From contig JAPPFJ010000034.1 of the NCBI GenBank assembly GCA_028877215.1, positions 39,684 through 103,683 of the forward strand: a stretch of 64,000 nucleotides of DNA, written 5' to 3'. The position numbers and the translations under genes were made by a program. The notes below the pieces were generated by a model. That model saw only the letters and a list, made by a program, of their open reading frames with translations. It had not been told where the DNA came from and did not search any database. The DNA comes from Gemmatimonadota bacterium. Lineage in GTDB: Bacteria > Latescibacterota > UBA2968 > GCA-2709665. How positions within the stretch are numbered: position 1 is the stretch's first letter; every line of letters begins with the position of its first letter. This document shows positions 17,475 through 25,737 of this stretch, in pieces.

Positions 17475-18518
17475 ATGATCCTGATTACCGGTGCGCCCGG
17501 TTGGCTGGGCACCCGACTGGTCGATACGATCGTCAATGGCAGTACCGGTATGCCGTGGCTTACGGAACCGTATGCGGACCGCCGCATACGGTGTTTTGTG
17601 TTAAACGGCGTGAACCCGGAGGCCTTGCACGGCTTTTCGCGGAAGGTAAGCGTGGTAGCGGGCGACGTGCGCGACAAATCGTCGTTGCAACAGCTGTTTA
17701 AAGATGCCGAAGGCGCCACGCTTTTTCACCTGATTGGCGTCATTCATCCCAGGCGGGTCAGGGACTTCTACGACGTGAATACGGGCGGTGCACGCAACAT
17801 CGTCGACTGCGCCGTGGAGCACGGCGTTGAGCGGCTGGTGATGATTTCGTCCAACAGTCCGGCGGGTCATCACAGCGGAAACGAGCGCCTGTTTGACGAG
17901 GATTCGCCGAATCGGCCGTATATGAGTTACGGCAAATCGAAAATGCTGGCGGAAAATTTCGTCAATGCTGCGCACGCGTCGGGAAAACTCGAAACCACGA
18001 TTCTTCGTCCCTGCTGGTTTTACGGCCCCGGTCAACCGCCGCGGCAGACTCGCTTTTTCAAGATGATTCAGAACGGGCGCGTGCCCGTTGTTGGCGGTGG
18101 CGGGAACAGGCGTTCCATGACGTACATAGACAATCTCTGTCAGGCCATCCTGCTTGCCGGTCATATCGGGAAAGCGCGTGGACAGACCTACTGGATCGCA
18201 GATCGAAAGCCATACACGATGAACGAAACGGTTGACACCATCGAGAGACTCCTGGAGCATGAATTCGACCTGCCGGTCGCGCACAGGAGGTTGAGACTGC
18301 CGGGAATTGCCAGTGAATTCGCCGTGGCCTGCGACTGGATCATCCAGCGCGCCGGACTGTACTGGCAGGAGATGCACGTCCTGTCTGAGATGAACAAGAC
18401 CATCGCGTGTTCTATCGAAAAGGCCGAACTGGAACTGGGCTATTGTCCTCGAATCGGCCTGGAGGAGGGCATGCGACGGTCCATCAGGTGGTGTATCGAA
18501 CGGGGATTCCTCCCGTGA
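17475..18518 (+). CDS. NAD-dependent epimerase/dehydratase (extended SDR)
   Basis: Predicted 347-residue extended short-chain dehydrogenase/reductase. It has the nucleotide motif TGAPGWLG (5-12), the active-site serine in VMISSNSP, and the YxxxK pair as YGKSK (Y152, K156). The middle segment RPCWFYGPGQPPRQTRFF is typical of nucleotide-sugar epimerases and steroid-dehydrogenase-like SDRs. GGAAGGAA precedes the ATG. The stop codon overlaps the GTG start of the next gene by four bases, so the two are translationally coupled. A related SDR follows at 19306. Together with the YdcF-like gene they suggest envelope or glycan-lipid metabolism. Confidence 0.85.
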   Translation: MILITGAPGWLGTRLVDTIVNGSTGMPWLTEPYADRRIRCFVLNGVNPEALHGFSRKVSVVAGDVRDKSSLQQLFKDAEGATLFHLIGVIHPRRVRDFYDVNTGGARNIVDCAVEHGVERLVMISSNSPAGHHSGNERLFDEDSPNRPYMSYGKSKMLAENFVNAAHASGKLETTILRPCWFYGPGQPPRQTRFFKMIQNGRVPVVGGGGNRRSMTYIDNLCQAILLAGHIGKARGQTYWIADRKPYTMNETVDTIERLLEHEFDLPVAHRRLRLPGIASEFAVACDWIIQRAGLYWQEMHVLSEMNKTIACSIEKAELELGYCPRIGLEEGMRRSIRWCIERGFLP

Positions 18519-19078
18519 AAGAAAGGCGCCTGGTTGTCGTACCGGAAGGATTGGCCGGGGGCGCCCGCGGAGAGACCCTGCCCGAGCCCAGTTTCGTTTT
18601 TCGGCAGGTCCTGAACTATGTCGCGAAAATCGCGACGCCGTCTACCGTCGTGTATCTGGCCCCCGCGAATCGGTTTGGCGGCAGAGTCTTCGAACAGGAA
18701 GCGGCATACGCTTACCTGACCGCCAGATCGGCTTGCCGGCGGATTCATTGTCCCGTATACCCGGCTCAGGGGTACGTCGATACGCTCGGCAATGCGCGTT
18801 TGTTGCGAAAGTACCTCATCGACCGGAATCGATGGCCGCCTGGCCCCGTCGACCTGGTCTGCGCCCACACTCACTCCTACCGCGCGCATTACTGTTTCGC
18901 CAGGTCGGGCTACCGGATTGCGCGGGTCCACCGGGTGCCATTCAGGGTCTTTTCCGGCGAGCGAATTGTCAATCGCCTCTGGTACTATAGAGTTAAACCC
19001 GCGCACCTGGTTTATGAGCTTTCGGCGTTGACGCGCGATGCCATTCGCTGCGCAGTGTTCGGTCACGGAAACGGTTAG
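18515..19078 (+). CDS. YdcF/SanA-like (DUF218) protein
   Basis: 187 residues from a GTG that overlaps the upstream stop (GTGA). The pattern FEQEAAYAYLTARSACRRI, then DTLGNARLLRKYLI, then HTHSYRAHYCFARSGYRI matches the DUF218/ElyC order: acidic residue, DT-x-x-NA motif, and H-x-x-RA motif near the end. ElyC, SanA and YdcF proteins are linked to envelope integrity and lipid-carrier metabolism. Those usually have an N-terminal membrane helix, and none is visible here. The stop TAG is formed across the boundary with the following palindromic element: TA belongs to the target site and G is the first base of the element. Family call is by motif only. Confidence 0.6.
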   Translation: MKERRLVVVPEGLAGGARGETLPEPSFVFRQVLNYVAKIATPSTVVYLAPANRFGGRVFEQEAAYAYLTARSACRRIHCPVYPAQGYVDTLGNARLLRKYLIDRNRWPPGPVDLVCAHTHSYRAHYCFARSGYRIARVHRVPFRVFSGERIVNRLWYYRVKPAHLVYELSALTRDAIRCAVFGHGNG

Positions 19079-19239
19079 AAGCTGTTTTAAAATTACCGGT
19101 GAGTTCCCGAGCGCGAGCGAAAAAGCGGCGGTCAAGGCGGGAAAATCCGCCCATATTTGTCTATACGGGTGGGTTTGACCAACGCCGACCGGCGCTTTTG
19201 CAGCCGTGCGAAGACCGCTGGGAATTTTAAGACAGCTTC
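19078..19239. mobile_element. Palindromic element type B, copy 3 (162 bp)
   Basis: The left end GAAGCTGTTTTAAAATT and right end AATTTTAAGACAGCTTC differ at one position when inverted. Flanks are TTA at the left and TCA at the right, both TNA but not identical. Inner arms AAATCCGCCC (19143-19152) and GGGTGGGTTT (19167-19176) pair fully if G-U pairs are allowed. Nearly identical to copy 5 at the right edge of the window. It separates the YdcF-like gene from the next SDR gene. Confidence 0.85.
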
Positions 19240-19305
19240 TCAGTTCGGCGGGAGAATGTTGAGAAATTTCGGGGACAGGACACGACGATCAGACAGGTCT
19301 TTCGC

Positions 19306-20337
19306 ATGGCAATGCACCTGGTAACGGGCGGCTCGGGATTCCTGGGCAGCCATATCGTCCGGCGGTTGCTCGCGCTGGGTGAGGGCGTAAGGGTTCTGGA
19401 TGTCATCGATTCGCCCGACCGCCCCCGCGGCGCGGAGTTCGTTGCGTGCGATATTCGCGACCGGCGCGGCGTGCGGGGGGCGATGACGGGCGTGCAATTC
19501 GTGTATCACAACGTCGCCCTGGTGCCTCTGGCGAAGGCGGGCGGGGATTTCCGGCGCGTCAACGTGGAAGGCACGCGGATTGCCGCGCGCGCCGCGCTTG
19601 ACGCCGGCGTCCGGCTGTTTACACACATGTCGTCATCGGCGGTTTTCGGCATCCCTGACACGTGTCCGATTACCTGCGACACGCCGATGGCGCCTGTCGA
19701 AGATTACGGTCGCGCGAAGCTCGCGGCGGAGCAGGAGGTCCGGAAAGCAGCGCGGAAAGGGTTGCCCTGTCTGATTCTTCGCCCGCGGACCATCATCGGG
19801 CCGGGCAGGCTGGGCATTTTTCAGATCCTGTTCGAATGGATTCGCGACGGCCGGAACATCTACGTCATCGGCAACGGTGGCAATCCCTTTCAGTTTGTCC
19901 ATGTCGACGACCTGGTAACGGCCGCGCTGCTGGGCGCGGAGAAAGAGACGCAGGGCGTATTCAATATCGGCGCAGACCGGTTTGCGACGCTGCGCGACGA
20001 TCTGGGCGCAATCATCAGACACGCCGGCAGCAGGACTGAAATTGTGGGATTGCCGGTCGGACTGACCGTGTCTGTCCTGAAGCTCCTGGATGTTTTGAAA
20101 ATATGTCCGCTTGCTCCCTGGCACTACCTGACCTATCACAAGCCATTCTATTTCGACCTCTCGGAGCCGATGAAACAGCTTGGCTGGAAGCCCCTGTACG
20201 GCAACGCGGAGATGATGATCCAGGCGTACGACTGGTACATCGAGCGAGGATCTCCGACACATGGCGCGGGCGCGAGGTCGATTCACCGGGACCCCGTGAA
20301 GCAGGGCGTGCTCCGACTGCTCAAATGGTTGTCCTGA
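19306..20337 (+). CDS. NAD-dependent epimerase/dehydratase (extended SDR)
   Basis: Predicted 343-residue extended SDR with VTGGSGFLGSHIVRRLL at the N-terminus, a hydrophobic DIRD segment for cofactor selectivity, active-site serine in HMSSSAVFG, YGRAK (Y134, K138), and RPRTIIGPGRLG. This is the pattern of UDP-sugar 4-epimerase-like and 3-beta-hydroxysteroid-dehydrogenase-like enzymes. A hydrophobic stretch near 240-260 (VGLTVSVLKLLDVL) may contact membrane. The ribosome site is poor. A strong intrinsic terminator follows 135 bp after the stop, so this gene likely ends the transcript that began with the lyase gene or a promoter nearby. Confidence 0.82.
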   Translation: MAMHLVTGGSGFLGSHIVRRLLALGEGVRVLDVIDSPDRPRGAEFVACDIRDRRGVRGAMTGVQFVYHNVALVPLAKAGGDFRRVNVEGTRIAARAALDAGVRLFTHMSSSAVFGIPDTCPITCDTPMAPVEDYGRAKLAAEQEVRKAARKGLPCLILRPRTIIGPGRLGIFQILFEWIRDGRNIYVIGNGGNPFQFVHVDDLVTAALLGAEKETQGVFNIGADRFATLRDDLGAIIRHAGSRTEIVGLPVGLTVSVLKLLDVLKICPLAPWHYLTYHKPFYFDLSEPMKQLGWKPLYGNAEMMIQAYDWYIERGSPTHGAGARSIHRDPVKQGVLRLLKWLS

Positions 20338-20472
20338 AACCGGCAATCTCGCCTGCACGTAGCGACAACAGAATCCGGGAACTCCGGCGGGATTCGGTCG
20401 TTATTCCAATCAGGCATTCAGGACCGGGTGGACGGGTGTATTTCGAACAACCTGACGGCTTGCTGAACAGTG

Positions 20473-20500
20473 AAGCCCGGCGACAACGCCGGGCTTTTCT
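20473..20500 (+). terminator. Rho-independent terminator after the SDR gene
   Basis: A perfect 10-bp stem AAGCCCGGCG / CGCCGGGCTT has a 4-base loop ACAA and a TTTTCT tail. It closes the plus-strand run and lies upstream of the TonB-type receptor gene, which rules out starting that gene at the GTG at 20470. Confidence 0.85.
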
Positions 20501-20607
20501 GCGTCTGGACTCGACCGAGGGTCGCCGCGACCTGGTTTCACGGGAGACCCGCGAGCGGCGGTGGTTGGTTTCACGGAGAGACAATTCAACGCGAATGGGG
20601 GCGTCCG

Positions 20608-22845
20608 TTGAGTGCATTGCGCATTCTGACACTGGTTCTCCTATTACCTGGCGTCGTCGGGGCGGCCACGCTGAGCGGATTCGTGACGGATCGCACCAGC
20701 GGAGAGTCGCTCCCCTACTCGAACGTGGTTCTGCGAGGCGACGCATCGCCGCTGGGCGCGCTGAGCAACGTGGACGGGTATTTTGCAATCCAGCATATTC
20801 CCCCCGGCGAATATACCTTTATAGCCTCCTTTATCGGATACCGGAGCTTCGTGGATACCCTCCGGTTCTCCGGCGCCGAGTTGAGGGAACTGAACGTGCA
20901 GCTGGTCCCGGAGCCGATTCTGTCGCGCGAGATCGTTGTCGAAGGGGACCCGTACGAGGCGGAACGGAACGTGCAGACGGGCTTCGTCACGCTGGAGACG
21001 GCGCAGTTGCAGGAATTGCCGGCAGTAGGTGAAACGGATCTTCTGCGCAGCCTTCAGTTGCTGCCCGGCATACAGGCAGCTTCAGATTTTACAAGCGGGT
21101 TGTATATCCGCGGCGGTGGGCCGGACCAGACGCTGATCCTGCTGGATCAGATTCCACTTTATAACCCCACGCACGCGTTCGGTTTCTTTTCCACGTTCAA
21201 TCCGGACGCCATCAAGGATATGAGCCTGCACAAGGGCGCGTATCCGGCACAGTACGGCGGACGACTGGGGGCCGTTCTGGACGTGCGCAATCGCGACGGC
21301 AACCGGAAGGGATTCGAGGGATCGGGAGGAATCAGCCTGATTTCCGCCCGGATGACGCTGGAGGGACCCGCGGGCAACGGCTCATGGATGGTCTCCGGCC
21401 GGCGGACGTACCTGGAACCGGTTCTTTCCCTGATCAGGGACGAGGACACCGAAGTGCCGTATTATTACTTCTACGATACGAACGCGAAATTCAATCGGGA
21501 TTTTGGTGATGGCGACAAACTGATGTTCAGCGGATACTTCGGACGCGACGACCTGGAACTCGACCTGGATGACGGTAGTTTTTTCAATGTAAGGTGGGGC
21601 AATACCGCGTTCACGGGTCGATGGACCCATGTGTTTTCCCCAGCGGTCTTCGGCAATCTCGTCCTGTCAGGCAGCAAATACGAAAGCAACACGGAAGTCC
21701 GCGTGATCGAGACCCCCATTGAGTTTTCCAACGGGATCACGGATATCACGGTCAAGGGGGACCTGGACTTCTTCGCAAGCAGCCGGCATTCCCTGAATTT
21801 CGGGTTTATCGGCACGTGGTTCGACTTCGCGTACAAACAGAGTTTCAACCAGGACGATCAATTGGATATCCGCGAAAGGCCCTTCCTTTTCTCGGCGTAC
21901 GCGCAGGACCTGTGGCAGCCCCGGCCCGAGACGAGCGTGAGACTGGGCGCGCGATCGAACTATTTCACCGAAGGAAACAGGTTTCACGTCGAACCCCGAT
22001 TCGCGCTGAGCCATGGCATCACGCCCGAGTTGAAACTGAAGTTGGGCGGCGGGTCATACAGACAGTACATCCAGCTGGTGACCACCGAGGTCTTCAGCGG
22101 CGGCGACGTCTGGGTGCCTCTCGACGAGACCGTGGAGCCCGGTCGTTCCTGGCAGGGGGTGGCTGGCTTCGAGTGGGAACCGTCGAAGCGGTATCAGCTT
22201 TCAGTAGAAGGGTACTATACGGACCTTGCGAATCTTGTGCTTTTCGACAACAACGTTGCCGTCGGATCCGAAGCCGGCACTTCGGAAGACACGTTTGTGA
22301 GCGGCGGTACCGGCTTTGCAGCAGGTGTTGAGTTTTTCTTGCAGAGGCGCACCGGGTCGGTCACCGGATGGATCGGATATACACTGGGATGGACTCGTCG
22401 CCGTTTTCAGGAGTTGAACGGGGGAAAGCGTTTTCCGCCCAAGTACGACAGGCGGCACGATCTTTCTTTTGTGAGCAACTGGCGGGTGGGCAGGTGGACA
22501 CTGGGCGCCAATTTGCTGTATGCGACGGGACAGGCGTTTACGCCCGGGTCGGCGGTCTACCGGCTGCGGCGTCCCACGGAGCCGGAAGCAGGAATCAGGA
22601 ACTATGCGCTGCCGGCCGACCGGAATAGCGCGCGGCTGCTGCCGTACCACAGGCTGGACCTGAGCATCAAACGTCAATTCAGTCTGTTCGGCGTCGACGC
22701 GGAGGCGTACCTTCAGGTGTTCAACGTCTACAGTCGCCGCAACGAATGGTTCATCGAGTTCGAACCGGACGAAATCCATACCGAACCCGAGGTCGTGAAG
22801 ATGCTGCCGGTCGTGCCGACGCTGGGTATAAATTATGCCTTCTGA
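20608..22845 (+). CDS. TonB-dependent receptor with N-terminal carboxypeptidase-regulatory-like domain
   Basis: Predicted 745-residue outer-membrane protein. A hydrophobic signal peptide (LRILTLVLLLPGVVGA) is followed by a CarboxypepD_reg-like sandwich with SGFVTDRTSGESLPYSNVVL. The plug domain contains GLYIRGGGPDQTLILLDQIP and YPAQYGGRLGAVLDVRNRDG. The rest is a long run of amphipathic beta-strands ending PTLGINYAF, a C-terminal phenylalanine usual for outer-membrane barrels. I start at a TTG so that the signal peptide is N-terminal. No strong ribosome site is visible, so the start is uncertain. The next gene, a DUF4249-like lipoprotein, follows after 24 bp, a pairing known from Bacteroidota. 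The ligand is unknown. Confidence 0.85.
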   Translation: MSALRILTLVLLLPGVVGAATLSGFVTDRTSGESLPYSNVVLRGDASPLGALSNVDGYFAIQHIPPGEYTFIASFIGYRSFVDTLRFSGAELRELNVQLVPEPILSREIVVEGDPYEAERNVQTGFVTLETAQLQELPAVGETDLLRSLQLLPGIQAASDFTSGLYIRGGGPDQTLILLDQIPLYNPTHAFGFFSTFNPDAIKDMSLHKGAYPAQYGGRLGAVLDVRNRDGNRKGFEGSGGISLISARMTLEGPAGNGSWMVSGRRTYLEPVLSLIRDEDTEVPYYYFYDTNAKFNRDFGDGDKLMFSGYFGRDDLELDLDDGSFFNVRWGNTAFTGRWTHVFSPAVFGNLVLSGSKYESNTEVRVIETPIEFSNGITDITVKGDLDFFASSRHSLNFGFIGTWFDFAYKQSFNQDDQLDIRERPFLFSAYAQDLWQPRPETSVRLGARSNYFTEGNRFHVEPRFALSHGITPELKLKLGGGSYRQYIQLVTTEVFSGGDVWVPLDETVEPGRSWQGVAGFEWEPSKRYQLSVEGYYTDLANLVLFDNNVAVGSEAGTSEDTFVSGGTGFAAGVEFFLQRRTGSVTGWIGYTLGWTRRRFQELNGGKRFPPKYDRRHDLSFVSNWRVGRWTLGANLLYATGQAFTPGSAVYRLRRPTEPEAGIRNYALPADRNSARLLPYHRLDLSIKRQFSLFGVDAEAYLQVFNVYSRRNEWFIEFEPDEIHTEPEVVKMLPVVPTLGINYAF

Positions 22846-22869
22846 AATCGAAACGGGTCTGGTGAAACC

Positions 22870-23799
22870 ATGATATCGCGAAATACGGTCGCGTCGGTAT
22901 TGACGGCAGCATCCTGCCTCTTGGTCGCGGCCTGCCAGGCCGAACGGACACCCGAATCGTTGTACGGTCCGGACGCGGCGGGCGAACTCGTACTCGACGG
23001 ACTGCTGATTGTCGGACGGCCGCTGCCCCCGGTATTCGTGACACAGACGGTGGCCGTGGGCGACAGCGACAGCCCGAGGCACGCCGTGGTGTCGGACGCC
23101 ATCGTGGAACTTCGCCAGGGTGACCGGGTCTTCCGATATGCGCGGGATCCGGACGCGGGTCCGTTTCAGTATTCGCCCCCGGCAGATCCTCCTGTCGTGG
23201 CGCCTGCAACGACGTACGTCATTGAGGTGGCCTCAAAGGGCAGGACGGCGCGGGCGACGACGGTCACGCCCTGGCCGGTCCGCGTGCGGGAGGCCGTTAT
23301 TCTGGATCAGAGGACCGAAGCGGTGCTGCGAAGGCTGAAGACGTTTGCCGATCTGTCGGACGGGGTCTTTCTTGCGCCGGAAAACAGGGTGGTCTTCAAG
23401 GCCGGATTTCTCGAGGCCAGATTCGATCCGATCGACGTGCCGGGCTATCAGGTCGGCATTGTGAGTCTCGACCGAGGCGCCGATGAGGTCGCACGGGAAC
23501 TGTCCGAAGACTCACCGGAACGCACGGGAAGTTCGCCGGCGATCGAGTCCACCGAAGGGAGTGTAAGGCTGCCGTGGTTCGCAATCTACTTCACCGGGCG
23601 TCACCTGATGCGGATCTATGCGGTGGACAGGAACTGGTTTGACTACGTGCGCTCGGGGCCGGAGGCGCAGGAGGGCTGGTTCGGAGGGCTGGCGGGCGAG
23701 AATTTCAGGCGGCCGTTCTTTCACGTAGAGGGAGGGATCGGGCTCTTCGGGTCCGCATCCGTGGATTCCCTCGGATTCGTCGTGGTGGAGGAACAGTGA
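22870..23799 (+). CDS. DUF4249-like lipoprotein
   Basis: 309 residues with a lipoprotein signal and lipobox LVAAC (C22), so probably anchored in the outer membrane or facing the periplasm. Early segments GELVLDGLLIVGRPLPPVFV and AIVELRQGDRVFRYA resemble the start of DUF4249 proteins. In Bacteroidota these are encoded directly after a TonB-dependent receptor with a carboxypeptidase-like domain, as here. Function of the family is unknown. Surface partner of the receptor is the simplest inference. A terminator follows the stop codon. Confidence 0.65.
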   Translation: MISRNTVASVLTAASCLLVAACQAERTPESLYGPDAAGELVLDGLLIVGRPLPPVFVTQTVAVGDSDSPRHAVVSDAIVELRQGDRVFRYARDPDAGPFQYSPPADPPVVAPATTYVIEVASKGRTARATTVTPWPVRVREAVILDQRTEAVLRRLKTFADLSDGVFLAPENRVVFKAGFLEARFDPIDVPGYQVGIVSLDRGADEVARELSEDSPERTGSSPAIESTEGSVRLPWFAIYFTGRHLMRIYAVDRNWFDYVRSGPEAQEGWFGGLAGENFRRPFFHVEGGIGLFGSASVDSLGFVVVEEQ

Positions 23800-23827
23800 C
23801 GCGTGGATTAGAATGCGAAATTTGGTC

Positions 23828-23860
23828 AAGCCCGACGGTTCTGCCGCCGGGCTTTATTTA
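23828..23860 (+). terminator. Intrinsic terminator between convergent genes
   Basis: An 11-bp stem AAGCCCGACGG / CCGCCGGGCTT has one mismatch, a loop TTCT, and is followed by TTATTTA. It ends the receptor-lipoprotein transcript. Its right end touches the stop codon of the convergent VCBS gene. The stem resembles the terminator at 20473. Confidence 0.75.
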
Positions 23861-25633
23861 TGGCAGCGGCCGGCCGAACGACCTCGCAAATTCGATGAAG
23901 TCGGCGAAGTCGACCACGCTGTCTCCGTTCAGGTCGTAGGTTGAGTCATCCGTGTTGAACGCCGCGGCAAGGGCGATGAAATCGCTGAAATCGACGCTGC
24001 CGTTGCCGTCGAAATCGGCCCGGGGGTTAGCGTAGACGACCTCGGGCGGCGGCCGCTCTTCCAGGACCTTCAGCGTCTGGTTGGGCTCGATCTCCATGAG
24101 TGTCTGAACGATTCCGCTCGGCCATCTGATTCTGATCGAGTCAATGATGGCACTCTTGCCGATGCCGAACGTGGGCCACAGGCTGTTCTGCGAGAAACTG
24201 CTGCCGCCGCTGGCCACGTCGCGGATCTGGGTCCTGCCGCCGGCCGTAAGCAGGATCCTGGCGCCGATGGCCGACCGGTTGCTCTCCGTGCCCTCCAGTT
24301 TGATGCGGATCCAGTTGTTGTCGTCGAATTTTTCCGTGAACAACATCGGATACCCCGTACGGAAGTCCGTTCCGGCATTGGCGACGAAGATATCCACGTG
24401 TCCGTCGTCGTTCACGTCGCCGGTAGCAACGCCCACCGCGATCGAGTTCGTGCCGGTACCGTCAATCGTCTTAAGACCGTAGCGCGCCGTGGAATCGGCG
24501 AACGAACCCGCGCCGTCGTTGATCAGAAGGTAACCCGGATTGAGATATGCCTCGAGCATCTCGAAGTTGCCCACGAAATAGAGGTCCAGGTCGCCGTCGT
24601 TGTCGAAATCCGTAAACACCGTGCCCCATCCGAAGTGCAGTTCAGCCAGTGAGTTGTTCCGTGACACCTTCAGCTCCTCCGCGATATTCCTGAACACGCC
24701 CCCATCGTTGCGGAAGAATCCGTGCAGATCGTACTCCTGGTGCCCCTTCTTGTCCACGAAGGAGCCGCCAACGTTCGTGGCGAAGAGGTCGAAGTCCCCG
24801 TCCAGGTCGTAGTCTCCAAACGCGAGCCCCATCCAGCTTCCCGTGATGCCCAGGCCGGATTCTCTGGTGACGTCGGTGAATCTCAGGTCGCCGTCGTTTC
24901 TGTGAAGCCGGATGGGAGACCACTCACCCGCCAGTGCGATGCCCTGGTCGTTTGCTGTGAAAAGGTCCGGATCCCCGTCGTCATCGTAATCGCAGAAGCG
25001 GACGGACCATGTGTACGTCCCTTCGGTGCCGGTTTCATCGGTAATGTCCGTGAACGTGAGGTCCCCGTTGTTGAGATAGAGTTCGCCTGTGCCCACAATC
25101 CGGTTCTTCTCAACGCCATCCTCGCCCCCCGCGCCGCCCACGTAGATATCCACGTACCCGTCGTTGTCCACGTCCGCGAACGCAACGGTCGATGAGAAAT
25201 AGTTGGAAATGATCCCTGCACGTTCCGTAATGTCGGTAAACGTCCCGTCGCCATTGTTCAGAAAGAGATAGTTGTGCCCGTCCGTAGCCGCGAAGAGGTC
25301 CGCGTCCCCGTCGTTGTCGATATCGGCGCTGGCCACGCCATGGGTTTCTCGCTCGACAGCCACGCCCGCCTCCCTGGAGACGTCCGTGAATTCGAGGTTC
25401 CCTTCGTTTTTGAGCAGGTAGTTCCGAAACCCGTGACCGTTTGCGACGTAGATGTCCAGGTCGCCGTCGTTGTCATAGTCGAACATCGCGGCGCCGGGCA
25501 GTCCGCCCATTTCGTCAAAGGGGCTGACCTCGTGGGGAAAATCGTAGAGCAATGGCCCCTCGTTCTGCGCCCAGGCCGCGGAACTCAAAACCACAACAGC
25601 AACTGCAATAGAAAGCGAATCGCTTTTCCGCAT
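23858..25633 (-). CDS. CRTAC1-like VCBS/FG-GAP repeat protein with ASPIC/UnbV and dockerin-like domains
   Basis: Predicted 591-residue secreted protein. A signal peptide ends near AAWAQ. Seven calcium-binding FG-GAP/VCBS loops of the form DYDNDGDLDIYVANG follow and would form a beta-propeller. An ASPIC/UnbV domain (AIGARILLTAGGRTQIRDV, about 440-515) comes next. The C-terminal 55 residues hold two EF-hand-like loops, DFDGNGSVDFSDF and DLNGDSVVDFADF, arranged as in type I dockerins. Related proteins are extracellular. The dockerin-like tail could dock to a cohesin-like partner or only bind calcium. The stop codon abuts the terminator of the convergent gene. GGAGGATTAGTTC precedes the ATG. Confidence 0.85.
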   Translation of the reverse strand: MRKSDSLSIAVAVVVLSSAAWAQNEGPLLYDFPHEVSPFDEMGGLPGAAMFDYDNDGDLDIYVANGHGFRNYLLKNEGNLEFTDVSREAGVAVERETHGVASADIDNDGDADLFAATDGHNYLFLNNGDGTFTDITERAGIISNYFSSTVAFADVDNDGYVDIYVGGAGGEDGVEKNRIVGTGELYLNNGDLTFTDITDETGTEGTYTWSVRFCDYDDDGDPDLFTANDQGIALAGEWSPIRLHRNDGDLRFTDVTRESGLGITGSWMGLAFGDYDLDGDFDLFATNVGGSFVDKKGHQEYDLHGFFRNDGGVFRNIAEELKVSRNNSLAELHFGWGTVFTDFDNDGDLDLYFVGNFEMLEAYLNPGYLLINDGAGSFADSTARYGLKTIDGTGTNSIAVGVATGDVNDDGHVDIFVANAGTDFRTGYPMLFTEKFDDNNWIRIKLEGTESNRSAIGARILLTAGGRTQIRDVASGGSSFSQNSLWPTFGIGKSAIIDSIRIRWPSGIVQTLMEIEPNQTLKVLEERPPPEVVYANPRADFDGNGSVDFSDFIALAAAFNTDDSTYDLNGDSVVDFADFIEFARSFGRPLP

Positions 25634-25673
25634 GAACTAATCCTCCAGAGAACCCCCGGCGATTTTTTAAAGA

Positions 25674-25704
25674 AAAATAACGCGGAAACGGGACGATCTG
25701 TCAA
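25674..25704 (-). promoter_or_regulatory. Candidate promoter for the VCBS gene
   Basis: On the minus strand a perfect TTGACA (25704-25699) is followed after 19 bp by TATTTT (25679-25674), 41 bp from the ATG. The long spacer weakens the call. Confidence 0.35.
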
Positions 25705-25737
25705 GAAACGTCCGGAAAACCGGCGTGGAAATCGTCA

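Noticed and set aside
20470..20607. Upstream GTG start for the TonB-type receptor
   Set aside because: The extra 46 codons would run through a perfect intrinsic terminator and place the signal peptide internally.
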